Source: an uncultured Oscillospiraceae bacterium (GTDB taxonomy: Bacteria; Bacillota; Clostridia; Oscillospirales; Oscillospiraceae). Taken from it: a stretch of 10,215 nucleotides of DNA. Of this stretch, positions 1 to 5,894 are shown piece after piece; position 1 is the first letter of the stretch, and each line of letters starts with the position of its first letter. A model generated the notes under the pieces. That model was not told the DNA's origin. It worked only from the letters and a program-made list of their open reading frames with translations, and searched no databases. Where the stretch lies: contig CALWXY010000157.1 in the NCBI GenBank assembly GCA_944385595.1, positions 1 through 10,215 on the forward strand, in the 5' to 3' direction. Both the position numbers and the translations under genes were made by a program.

Positions 1-26
1 GTGATAAACGAATACGAAGTAATCAT
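1..26 (-). CDS. Start of a gene cut by the left edge, probably a BlaR1/M56-type sensor peptidase
   Basis: On the minus strand an ATG at 26-24 shares ATGA with the TGA stop (25-23) of the BlaI-family gene. This is the classic overlap of translationally coupled genes. Only eight complete codons are visible (MITSYSFI) before the window ends, so the product cannot be read. In Firmicutes, BlaI/MecI repressors are very often followed or accompanied by a BlaR1/MecR1-type membrane metallopeptidase (family M56) that inactivates the repressor. The short hydrophobic start fits an N-terminal membrane segment but does not prove it. The identity is inferred from gene order only. The start is supported by the overlap; no strong Shine-Dalgarno is seen just upstream, as expected for coupled translation. 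Confidence 0.4.
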
Positions 27-412
27 TTTTGCTCTGCTTTTAATTCTTTCTTTCTCTTCTCAAGCAGCTCTTCAAGCTCGTCAATAGCTTCCGGTGTCAT
101 ATAGTTGCTATGGACTAATGCCGAAAATAGCATTGGCAGATTTTCTTCTCCCCCGGCGGAAAACACGGCTTTTGCATAGTACTCTTCTCCGGATATATTG
201 GCGGCGAAGAGGCGTCCGTAGGTCTTGCCGCTTTTTCTGAACCCCGCCTCGTATATGGCCTCTTTTTTCAGCAGGCCGTTGAGCAGGATATGGATAGAGC
301 TGTCTTTCCAGGACTTATTTTCGGATAGCTCGATTATATCGTTTCTGGACAGGGGCTCTTTCGCCTTCCAGAGCACATTCATGACTTCCAGTTCACTCTT
401 GGTGAGTTCCAT
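23..412 (-). CDS. BlaI/MecI/CopY-family transcriptional repressor
   Basis: A 129-residue protein, normal for the family (about 120-130 aa). Residues about 1-75 form the winged helix: it opens MELTKSELEVMNVLW and carries the typical helix-turn-helix stretch (PLSRNDIIEL, then W-K-D-S-S-I-H-I-L-L-N-G-L-L-K-K) followed by a wing ending in tyrosine (KTYGRLF). The C-terminal third is charged and helical, as in the dimerisation domain. Family members bind as dimers to dyad operators and are removed by proteolysis through a BlaR1-type sensor. The start is placed at 412 and not at 466: a GGGAGA Shine-Dalgarno sits 8 nt before it, and the codons up to 466 lie inside the gene's own promoter. It is divergent from the phosphatase operon and its stop overlaps the next gene. 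GC content (about 49 percent, counted over 61-410) is clearly below that of its neighbours, which may mean a separate origin. The ligand is unknown, and beta-lactam resistance should not be assumed. Confidence 0.88.
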   Translation of the reverse strand: MELTKSELEVMNVLWKAKEPLSRNDIIELSENKSWKDSSIHILLNGLLKKEAIYEAGFRKSGKTYGRLFAANISGEEYYAKAVFSAGGEENLPMLFSALVHSNYMTPEAIDELEELLEKRKKELKAEQK

Positions 413-445
413 TGCAACTATCTCCCATCGCACGATTTTATCTTT

Positions 446-474
446 AATATATAACATTTCAATCAACTATTCAA
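446..474 (-). promoter_or_regulatory. Promoter of the BlaI-family gene
   Basis: On the minus strand TTGAAT (474-469) and TATATT (451-446) are separated by 17 nt. They match the sigma-A -35 and -10 boxes at 4/6 and 5/6. Transcription would begin near 439, giving a leader of about 27 nt that contains the GGGAGA ribosome-binding site. This supports the 412 start codon over the upstream in-frame ATG. Confidence 0.6.
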
Positions 475-510
475 GCATTTATAATCGATTGATAATTATT
501 TTTGTTCATT

Positions 511-536
511 CTCCGCGCGAAGAGCTTTGCGCGGAG
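511..536. repeat. GC-rich hairpin in the divergent control region
   Basis: CTCCGCGC (511-518) and GCGCGGAG (529-536) form a perfect 8-bp stem around a 10-nt spacer that can add two weaker pairs. It stands out from the A/T-rich sequence around it. Neither strand has a U-run after it, so it is not a standard terminator. It overlaps the expected -35 zone of the phosphatase promoter, so a protein-binding role is possible. Function is unknown. Confidence 0.5.
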
Positions 537-554
537 CTAAATTTGTGATATGAT
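527..554 (+). promoter_or_regulatory. Promoter of the phosphatase-acetyltransferase operon (extended -10)
   Basis: TGaTATGAT at 546-554 is an extended -10 element (TG at 546-547, TATGAT at 549-554, 5/6). The best -35 is only TTG at 527-529, so the promoter probably relies on the extended -10. Predicted start is near 561. The element lies inside the left arm of the 542-571 inverted repeat. Confidence 0.5.
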
Positions 555-571
555 GTCTTACATATCACAAA
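542..571. promoter_or_regulatory. Perfect 11-bp inverted repeat overlapping the -10 box and start site: probable operator
   Basis: TTTGTGATATG (542-552) is exactly complementary to CATATCACAAA (561-571), with an 8-nt spacer. The repeat covers roughly -19 to +11 of the predicted promoter, which is where repressors exclude RNA polymerase. A dimeric regulator is the simplest reader. The divergent BlaI-family protein is the nearest candidate, but the arms do not clearly show the TACA/TGTA half-sites known for BlaI/MecI/CopY, so another regulator is possible. As RNA it could also form a leader hairpin just before the ribosome-binding site. Confidence 0.6.
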
Positions 572-591
572 AGCTACCGGGAGTTGTTGAG

Positions 592-1047
592 ATGACCAAA
601 ATACTTTTCGTCTGCCACGGCAACATCTGCCGCAGTCCGATGGCGGAGTTCGTTATGAAAAAGCTCGTCGCCGAGGCGGGGCGCGGGGACGATTTTTACA
701 TCGAGTCCGCCGCCGTCAGCGCCGAGGAGCTGGGAAACCCCGTATATCCGCCCGCGCGGCGCAAGCTCGCCGAGCACGGCATATCCTGCTCCGGCAAGAC
801 CGCGCGCCAAATCCGCCGCGCCGACTACGACGGCTTCGACATCATCGTCGGCATGGACGGCTCCAACATGCGCGGCATGCGCCGCATCTTCGGCGGCGAC
901 CCCGACGGCAAGCTGCATCTCATGCTCGACTTCGCCGGACGCTCCGGCTGCGACGTCGCCGACCCGTGGTACACCGGCGACTTCGAGGCCACCTGGCGCG
1001 ACGTGCTCGACGGCTGCCGCGGTCTGCTGGGGAGGTGCTGCAAGTGA
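592..1047 (+). CDS. Low-molecular-weight protein tyrosine phosphatase
   Basis: A 151-residue cytosolic phosphatase of the LMW-PTP family. The P-loop C(X)5R-S lies at residues 8-15 (CHGNICRS; nucleophile C8, phosphate-binding R14). The general-acid aspartate is D124 in DPWY, the counterpart of the family's DP(Y/W)Y motif. Length is typical. The family hydrolyses phosphotyrosine and, in some Firmicutes (YwlE), phosphoarginine; the sequence alone does not settle which. The start at 592 has GGGAG 8 nt upstream (579-583). An in-frame ATG at 550 would lie upstream of the predicted transcription start and inside the inverted repeat, so it is rejected. The stop overlaps the GTG start of the acetyltransferase gene by 4 nt. 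No tyrosine kinase or polysaccharide gene is in view, so the substrate is unknown. Confidence 0.93.
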   Translation: MTKILFVCHGNICRSPMAEFVMKKLVAEAGRGDDFYIESAAVSAEELGNPVYPPARRKLAEHGISCSGKTARQIRRADYDGFDIIVGMDGSNMRGMRRIFGGDPDGKLHLMLDFAGRSGCDVADPWYTGDFEATWRDVLDGCRGLLGRCCK

Positions 1048-1562
1048 TCAGGCCAGCCGCTGAGAGAGACATCCCGGCTGTCGCCGCCATCTACGACGCC
1101 ATCCTCACCGAGGAGGAGCTCGGCCGCGGCTGCACCGGCTGGATTCGCGGCGTCTACCCCACTGAGGACACGGCCCGCGCCGCCCTCGCCCTCGGCGAGC
1201 TGTACGTCGACGACGACGATGGGAGAATCCTCGCCGCCGCGCGGATAAACGGCGAGCAGGTGGCGGAATACGCCCTCGCCCATTGGCGCTTCCCCGCCGA
1301 CGACAGCCGGGTGCTCGTGCTGCACACTCTGGTCGTCGACCCCGCGGCAAAAGGCCGCGGCTGCGGCAGGCGCTTCGTCGCCTTCTACGAGCAGCTGGCT
1401 ATCCGGCTCGGCCGCCCCTTTCTCCGCATGGACACGAACGTCAAAAACTCCCCCGCCCGCAGGCTCTACGCCTCGCTCGGCTACGCCGAGGTCGGAGTCG
1501 TGAGCTCCGTGTTCAACGGCATCGAGGGCGTGCAGCTCGTCTGCCTTGAGAAAAAGCTCTGA
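1044..1562 (+). CDS. GNAT-family N-acetyltransferase
   Basis: A 172-residue protein beginning (V/M)IRPAAERDI, the usual N-terminus of GNAT enzymes that transfer acetyl from acetyl-CoA to an amine. Motif A is clear at about residues 91-118: the beta strand LVLHTLVVDP, then the pyrophosphate-binding loop K103-G-R-G-C-G108. Motif B follows (N134, then ARRLYASLGY at about 138-147). The GTG start at 1044 forms GTGA with the phosphatase stop and has GGGGAGG 8 nt upstream. An in-frame ATG at 966 lies deep inside the phosphatase gene and would add 26 arginine-rich non-GNAT residues, so it is rejected. Coupled translation suggests the two enzymes act together. The acceptor cannot be read from sequence. 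The gene ends just before a strong terminator. Confidence 0.9.
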   Translation: MIRPAAERDIPAVAAIYDAILTEEELGRGCTGWIRGVYPTEDTARAALALGELYVDDDDGRILAAARINGEQVAEYALAHWRFPADDSRVLVLHTLVVDPAAKGRGCGRRFVAFYEQLAIRLGRPFLRMDTNVKNSPARRLYASLGYAEVGVVSSVFNGIEGVQLVCLEKKL

Positions 1563-1566
1563 AAAC

Positions 1567-1600
1567 AAATCGTGGGCGCTCCGGTGAGCGCCCACGATTT
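1567..1600. terminator. Bidirectional rho-independent terminator
   Basis: A 15-bp perfect stem (1567-1581 with 1586-1600) with loop CGGT, followed on the plus strand by a short U-rich run and on the minus strand by TTTGTTTTC. It lies between the convergent acetyltransferase gene (stop 1560-1562) and the small membrane protein gene, whose TAA stop (1602-1600) touches the stem. It can serve both. Confidence 0.9.
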
Positions 1601-1965
1601 TATTTCTCCTCCTCGCCGCGGCTGATCAGAAAGCCCACGGCGCCGGACACGAAGTCGCGCAGCTGCGAGCCGACGGCGTCGCTCACCGGCGGGGCCGCCG
1701 ACAGCAGGAGCAGCAGCATGGCCAGAGAGCACAGCCCCACGCCCGCCACTATGACGATGCGCGCGGAGGCGCTCAGCCTCCCGCCCGACAGGAAATATCC
1801 GAATATCGACGCCATCGCCGTGCGGACTATGACGTCCACCGCGCCGCTGCCGCCGCCGAGCGCTATGCCCAGCGCCGTCTGCGCCATAAGCGCCGCCATG
1901 AAAAGCAGCAGCAGTCTGTCCGGCAGCGGCAGAGCCTCCCTGATCCGCAGGAGCTTTTCCCTCAT
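1600..1965 (-). CDS. Small integral membrane protein of unknown function
   Basis: A 121-residue protein I do not recognise. It has a short basic/amphipathic N-terminus (MREKLLRIREALPLPDR), then about three hydrophobic segments at roughly residues 17-38, 48-64 and 70-93, and a C-terminal stretch (SGAVGFLISRGEEEK) that may be a fourth short helix ending in a charged cytosolic tail. The G-x-x-G-F/Y-x-x-x pattern before a charged tail occurs in many small membrane proteins, including holin-like ones, but nothing here identifies a holin. The start at 1965 is chosen because GGAGG lies a few bases upstream. The ATG at 1989 would place that site inside the coding region and overlaps a TATAAT box. It is monocistronic and convergent with the acetyltransferase gene. 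Codon use and GC match the neighbours, which supports a real gene. Confidence 0.7.
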   Translation of the reverse strand: MREKLLRIREALPLPDRLLLLFMAALMAQTALGIALGGGSGAVDVIVRTAMASIFGYFLSGGRLSASARIVIVAGVGLCSLAMLLLLLSAAPPVSDAVGSQLRDFVSGAVGFLISRGEEEK

Positions 1966-1987
1966 TCCATCACCTCCCGGGCACGTC

Positions 1988-1993
1988 ATTATA
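1988..1993 (-). promoter_or_regulatory. Possible -10 box of the small membrane protein gene
   Basis: TATAAT on the minus strand (1993-1988) is a perfect -10 box, but no good -35 is seen at 16-18 nt. Transcription would start near 1981, leaving a very short leader carrying GGGAGG. Tentative. Confidence 0.35.
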
Positions 1994-2078
1994 TGCCGGA
2001 GACGCCGCCGCGCTGCTGTTTTTTGGGATTTTTTCGCAAATTTATGTTTTTTTGCTTCCCAGCGGGTAAATTATGCTA

Positions 2079-2109
2079 TATAATTGTCTCTGAGCGTCGT
2101 GCGGCGCTC
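2079..2109 (+). promoter_or_regulatory. Promoter -10 box and leader hairpin of the smsCB operon
   Basis: TATAAT at 2079-2084 is a perfect -10 box; the -35 at the matching distance (TTCCCA, 2056-2061) is weak, so an activator may be needed. Transcription would begin near 2091. The transcript then starts at once with a 7-bp hairpin (2092-2098 with 2103-2109, loop GTGC, one G-U pair), which could stabilise the mRNA 5' end. The smsC ribosome-binding site AGAGGTG lies at 2121-2127. Confidence 0.5.
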
Positions 2110-2132
2110 GAGAAACAGAAAGAGGTGTCAAA

Positions 2133-2882
2133 ATGCTTCAGCTTGAAAAACTCACCTGGTCGGCCCCCGAGGGCGGGCAGGTGCTTAACGGGGTCGACCT
2201 CGTCATCCCCGATAATAAGCTCGTGGTCATCACCGGCCCCAACGGCGGCGGCAAGACCACTCTCGCAAAGCTCATTGCCGGTCTCGAAAAGCCCGACTCC
2301 GGCAGAATAATCCTCGACGGGCGCGATATCACCGGGCTCGACATCACCGAGCGCGCAAGGCTCGGCGTCAGCTACGCCTTCCAGCAGCCCGTCCGCTTCA
2401 AGGGCCTCACGGTCACCGACCTGCTTGAGCTTGCCTCCGGCAAAAAGCTCTCCCACTCCGAGGCCTGCGACTATCTCGCGCGCGTCGGCCTCTGCGCCAA
2501 CGAGTATGTGAACCGCGAGGTCAACGCCACCCTCTCCGGCGGCGAGATCAAGCGCATAGAGCTCGCCACCGTCATCGCCCGCCACACCAGGCTCTCCATC
2601 TTCGATGAGCCTGAGGCCGGCATAGACCTCTGGAGCTTCAACAGCCTCATCGACGTCTTCCGCGAGCTCCAGAACTCCATCGACGGCTCCATGATTATCA
2701 TATCCCATCAGGAGCGCATACTCTCCATTGCGGATGAGATAGTCGTCATCGCAGACGGCAGGGTCACCAGCCAGGGACCCTCGTCCGTCATTCTGCCCCA
2801 GCTGCTCGCAGGAGGCGCCGCCGCCTGCGGGAAATGTCCCAAGAAGGAGGTAAAATACTGTGGAGAAAATAAACCTGAGTGA
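2133..2882 (+). CDS. smsC: SufC-like ATPase of the SUF-like minimal system (SmsC)
   Basis: A 249-residue soluble ABC ATPase without membrane segments, the usual SufC length. Walker A is GPNGGGKTT (35-43), the Q-loop is at Q84/Q85, the signature is LSGGE (134-138), Walker B is LSIFDEP with catalytic E159, and the switch histidine is H192. The FDEPEAGIDLWSF stretch after Walker B is characteristic of the SufC-like branch and not of transporters. It powers Fe-S cluster assembly on its scaffold partner, encoded next: the Shine-Dalgarno (AAGGAGG, 2844-2850) and the first 23 nt of smsB lie within this gene. The start has AGAGGTG 5 nt upstream. The C-terminus carries three cysteines (C232, C235, C243), a possible metal-binding tail. 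No cysteine desulfurase or U-type scaffold is adjacent, in line with SMS operons. The gene name follows the SMS nomenclature; automated pipelines may label it ABC transporter ATP-binding protein. Confidence 0.92.
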   Translation: MLQLEKLTWSAPEGGQVLNGVDLVIPDNKLVVITGPNGGGKTTLAKLIAGLEKPDSGRIILDGRDITGLDITERARLGVSYAFQQPVRFKGLTVTDLLELASGKKLSHSEACDYLARVGLCANEYVNREVNATLSGGEIKRIELATVIARHTRLSIFDEPEAGIDLWSFNSLIDVFRELQNSIDGSMIIISHQERILSIADEIVVIADGRVTSQGPSSVILPQLLAGGAAACGKCPKKEVKYCGENKPE

Positions 2883-3792
2883 GATTACCGCCCAGCTGCT
2901 CAAATCCGTCTCCGACTATAAGGACGGCTTCGCGCACGCTTTTAGCATAAGAGAAAACGGCTGCGGCGTCAGCCGCCGCTCCACCGAGAACGTCAAAATC
3001 GAGGATAAGCCCGACGCGCCCGGACTCGTCATCCGCGTCGCCCCCGGCTCTAAGGGCGAGAAGGTCTCCATCCCCGCCTGCGTCACCCACGGCAATATAG
3101 ACGACATCGTCTACAACGACTTCTACATCGGCGAGGGCGCCGACGTCCGCATCATCGCGGGCTGCGGCGTGCACGTCTCCACCGGCGAGCCCGCCAGGCA
3201 CAACGGCATCCACCGCTTCTTCCTCGAGAAGGGCGCGCACGCCATCTACGAGGAAAAGCACGTCGCCACCGGCAATGGCAAGGGCGTGCGCTCCATCGGC
3301 CCCGTCACCGAGATCTACCTCGGCGAGGACTCCGAGCTTGAGATGGATTCCCTCCAGCTCGGCGGAGTCGACCGCACTCTGAGGCAGACCAAGGCGGTTG
3401 TCGGCGAAAAGGCCCGCCTCATCATCCGCGAGCGCATACTCACCGACGGCGAGCAGGAGGCCAAGACCGAGTTCGAGGTCGAGATGAACGGCGCGGGCTC
3501 CAGCGTCAGCCTCGTCTCCCGCTCCGTCGCCAAGGGCAGCTCCTATCAGGCCTACCGCTCGAGAATCATAGGCAACGCCCCCTGCACCGGCCACTCCGAG
3601 TGCGACGCCATCATAGTCGGCGGCGGCAGGGTCGACGCCTCCCCCGAGCTTGTCGCCAACGACGGCGACGCCGCCCTCATCCACGAGGCCGCCATCGGCA
3701 AGATTGCCGGCGAGCAGATAGTCAAGCTCCGCACCCTCGGCCTCACCGAGGAGGAGGCGGAAAACAGAATCGTATCAGGATTTCTCAAGTAA
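2860..3792 (+). CDS. smsB: SufB/SufD-family Fe-S scaffold of the SUF-like minimal system (SmsB)
   Basis: A 310-residue SufB/D-type beta-helix protein, much shorter than SufB of the full SUF system (about 470-495 aa), as expected for the two-gene minimal form. Family landmarks in order: HNGIHRFFLEKGAHAIYEEKH (114-134), ERILTDGEQ (191-199), SVSLVSRSVAKGSS (215-228), then the most conserved block GHSECDAII (244-252) and ALIHEAAIGKIAGEQI (272-287), ending TLGLTEEEAENRI and GFLK. Cysteine C248 in ECD and H275-E276 align by eye with the functional Cys and Glu of SufB, so this looks like a catalytic scaffold and not an inactive SufD. It probably forms a homodimer with two SmsC. It starts at GTG 2860 with AAGGAGG 9 nt before and overlaps smsC by 23 nt, so translation is coupled. 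A strong terminator follows immediately. Confidence 0.93.
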   Translation: MEKINLSEITAQLLKSVSDYKDGFAHAFSIRENGCGVSRRSTENVKIEDKPDAPGLVIRVAPGSKGEKVSIPACVTHGNIDDIVYNDFYIGEGADVRIIAGCGVHVSTGEPARHNGIHRFFLEKGAHAIYEEKHVATGNGKGVRSIGPVTEIYLGEDSELEMDSLQLGGVDRTLRQTKAVVGEKARLIIRERILTDGEQEAKTEFEVEMNGAGSSVSLVSRSVAKGSSYQAYRSRIIGNAPCTGHSECDAIIVGGGRVDASPELVANDGDAALIHEAAIGKIAGEQIVKLRTLGLTEEEAENRIVSGFLK

Positions 3793-3824
3793 AAAAAGTC
3801 CCACCTCACGGTGGGACTTTTTTT
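3791..3824. terminator. Rho-independent terminator of smsCB, usable on both strands
   Basis: GTCCCACC (3798-3805), loop TCAC, GGTGGGAC (3810-3817), flanked by seven A on the left and seven T on the right, giving a 15-bp symmetrical stem with a good U-run in either direction. The left A-run overlaps the smsB stop. On the minus strand it is the first convincing terminator beyond the ABC exporter operon, which would then have a 3' untranslated region of about 180-200 nt. Confidence 0.93.
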
Positions 3825-3848
3825 ATGTTGGGGGCTTGCACTTCGCTT

Positions 3849-4019
3849 CGCGCAGATTTTGCCGCCCTTGGCGGCAAAATCCACGCGCGCTCCGTGAGAA
3901 GAGTTTTTCCGCCGTACATGCCGCCGGAAAAACGATTTGATTTTATTTGCACATTGCGATGTGCAAACTCTGCGAGGCAACTCTTTTTCGGCGCTTTTTC
4001 ACGACGCTATGGAGTTGCC
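3849..4019. repeat. Chain of four palindromes between convergent genes
   Basis: Four inverted repeats follow one another. The first has a 12-bp stem, 3855-3866 with 3870-3881, extended by CGCG arms (3849-3852, 3884-3887) across a CA/CA internal loop. The second has 9 bp, 3903-3911 with 3925-3933. The third has 9 bp, 3946-3954 with 3959-3967, and loop TGCG. The fourth has 8 bp, 3976-3983 with 4012-4019, and runs into the end of the ABC exporter gene. No coding potential is evident. As minus-strand RNA it would be a highly structured 3' region of the exporter mRNA. It may be a genome-wide intergenic palindromic repeat (REP/BIME-like or a MITE remnant). I see no target-site duplication and no transposase. 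Confidence 0.6.
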
Positions 4020-5894
4020 GGTGTAGAGCTGATAGTACCTGCCCTTTTTCTCCATCAGGCGCTCGTGGGTGCCGCGCTCGATTATGCGGCCCTGCTCCAG
4101 CACCATTATGCAGTCGGAGTTGCTCACGGTGCTCAGGCGGTGCGCTATGACGAAGGTCGTGCGCCCGCTCATCAGGCGATCCATGCCGCTCTGCACCAGC
4201 GCCTCGGTGCGGGTGTCTATCGACGATGTCGCCTCGTCGAGTATCAGCACCGGCGGGTCGGCCACAGCCGCGCGGGCTATGGCGAGCAGCTGTCTCTGGC
4301 CCTGGCTCAGATTCGCGCCGTCGCCGGTGAGCATGGTGTTGTAGCCCTCCGGCAGACGCTTTATGAAGCCGTGGGCGTTCGCGAGCTTCGCCGCCGCTAT
4401 GCACTCCTCGTCTGTCGCGTCGAGGCGTCCGTAGCGGATGTTGTCCATCACCGTGCCGGTGAAGAGGTGCGTGTCCTGCAGCACCATGCCGAGCGAGCGG
4501 CGCAAATCGTCCTTTTTGATGCGGTTTATGTTTATGCCGTCGTAGCGGATCTTGCCGTCCTGTATGTCGTAAAAGCGGTTTATCAGGTTCGTTATCGTGG
4601 TCTTGCCCGCGCCGGTGCTGCCGACGAAGGCTATCTTCTGCCCCGGCGTCGCGTACAGCTCGATCTCGTGCAGCACGGGCTTGTCGTCGGTGTAGCCGAA
4701 GTCGACGCTGTCGAAGGTGATGTCGCCCGCGAGCTTCGTGTACTTCACCTCGCCATCGCGCTCGTCGCGCCACGCCCAGACGCCGGTGCGCTCGGAGGAC
4801 TCGCTGAGACTGCCGTCCTCGTTCTCGACGGCGTTCACGAGCGTCACGGTGCCGTTGTCGGCCTCCGGCTCCTCGTCCATCATGGCGAACACGCGGTCAG
4901 CGCCCGCCATTGCCATGACGACGCTGTTGAGCTGCTGGCTGATCTGCGTCATCGGCTGGGTGAAGTTGCGGTTCAGCGTGAGGAAGCTCACCAGCGTGCC
5001 GAGGGTCAGCCCGCTCCAGCTGCTCAGGCTGAGCATCGCGCCCAGCGCCGCGCAGAGGACATAGCTGATGTTGCCTATGTTCGCGCAGATGGGCATGAGT
5101 ATGTTGGCGAAGGCGTTGGCGTCGTTCGCGCTCTCGCGCAGCTCGCCGTTCAGCTCGCGGAAGCGCTCTATGGCCTTCTCCTCGTGGCAGAACACCTTGA
5201 CGACCTTCTGGCCGTCCATCATCTCCTCGATGTAGCCGTTCAGCGCGCCGAGGCTCTTTTGCTGCCGCGCAAAGCCGCGGGCCGAGAGGCCGCCTATCTT
5301 CTTCGCCGCCATGAGCATGACGCCCACCATCACGAGCGTGAGCAGCGTGAGCGGCACATCCAGCACCACCATGCTCACGAAAGTCGCCGCTATGGTGACG
5401 GCGGAGTTTATGACCTGCGGTATGCTCTGGCTCATCATCTGGCGCAGTGTGTCGACGTCGTTGGTGTACACCGACATGATGTCGCCGTGGGCATGCGTGT
5501 CGAAGTATTTTATCGGCAGCTTCTCCATATGCGAGAACAGCTGCTCCCTCAGCCGGAGCATGGTGCCCTGGCTGACGCTGACCATTAATCTGTTATAGGC
5601 GTAGGCGCAGACTATGCCTAGCGCGTAGGTCACGGCCAGCGACCTGAGCGCCGCGGCGAGGCCCGAGAAGTCGCCCGAGCCGGTCTCCACGACGGGGACT
5701 ATGTAGTCGTCGACCAGGGTTTTCATAAACAGCGTGCCTCGCAGCGTCGCCGCGGCGGAGCCGAGTATACACAGTATGACTATTGCAAAGCAGAGCTTGT
5801 TGCCGCTCAGCATGAAGCCCAGCACCCTCTTCATTATCCGCCACGGGTGCTCGACGCGGCCTTTGCCGCCTCTCATATTCATTGGTCCCGGCAT
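3999..5894 (-). CDS. ABC exporter subunit with canonical ATP site (permease fused to ATPase)
   Basis: A 631-residue half-transporter: membrane domain at about residues 20-335 with around six hydrophobic segments, then an ATPase domain. Walker A is GSTGAGKTT (425-433), Q-loop Q473, signature LSQGQ (529-533), Walker B PVLILDE with catalytic E554, and switch H585. The catalytic Glu and His are therefore intact, while the signature has Gln in place of the first Gly. Heterodimeric exporters usually show this pattern in the subunit that carries the active Walker motifs. A charged linker of about 50 residues (about 340-390) lies between the domains and is longer than usual. The ATG at 5894 shares one base with the upstream TGA stop (TGATG) and has AAAGGAGG about 10 nt before it, so the two subunits are co-translated. 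The family exports drugs, lipids or peptides; the substrate cannot be told from sequence. Confidence 0.93.
   Translation of the reverse strand: MPGPMNMRGGKGRVEHPWRIMKRVLGFMLSGNKLCFAIVILCILGSAAATLRGTLFMKTLVDDYIVPVVETGSGDFSGLAAALRSLAVTYALGIVCAYAYNRLMVSVSQGTMLRLREQLFSHMEKLPIKYFDTHAHGDIMSVYTNDVDTLRQMMSQSIPQVINSAVTIAATFVSMVVLDVPLTLLTLVMVGVMLMAAKKIGGLSARGFARQQKSLGALNGYIEEMMDGQKVVKVFCHEEKAIERFRELNGELRESANDANAFANILMPICANIGNISYVLCAALGAMLSLSSWSGLTLGTLVSFLTLNRNFTQPMTQISQQLNSVVMAMAGADRVFAMMDEEPEADNGTVTLVNAVENEDGSLSESSERTGVWAWRDERDGEVKYTKLAGDITFDSVDFGYTDDKPVLHEIELYATPGQKIAFVGSTGAGKTTITNLINRFYDIQDGKIRYDGININRIKKDDLRRSLGMVLQDTHLFTGTVMDNIRYGRLDATDEECIAAAKLANAHGFIKRLPEGYNTMLTGDGANLSQGQRQLLAIARAAVADPPVLILDEATSSIDTRTEALVQSGMDRLMSGRTTFVIAHRLSTVSNSDCIMVLEQGRIIERGTHERLMEKKGRYYQLYTGNSIAS

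Noticed and set aside
550..591. Upstream ATG at 550 as the phosphatase start
   Set aside because: It lies inside the -10 box and palindrome, has no ribosome-binding site, and adds residues absent from the LMW-PTP family.
825..1595. A 256-codon minus-strand frame opposite the phosphatase and acetyltransferase genes
   Set aside because: It runs across two real genes and the terminator and has no recognisable domain.
2076..3684. Long minus-strand frames opposite smsC and smsB (2076-2903 and 2788-3684)
   Set aside because: Acidic, glycine/alanine-rich products with no motifs, opposite two clearly recognised genes; codon-bias shadows.
3946..3967. TTTGCACAT/ATGTGCAAA hairpin as terminator of the ABC exporter operon
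   Set aside because: On the minus strand it is followed by TAAAATC and not a U-run. The 3791-3824 hairpin is a far better terminator.
3600..5588. A 662-codon open frame on the plus strand antisense to the ABC exporter subunit
   Set aside because: It starts inside smsB, passes through the terminator and palindromes, and its product is a low-complexity Ala/Arg/His/Val-rich string. It is the mirror of strongly G/C-biased codons in the real ABC gene.
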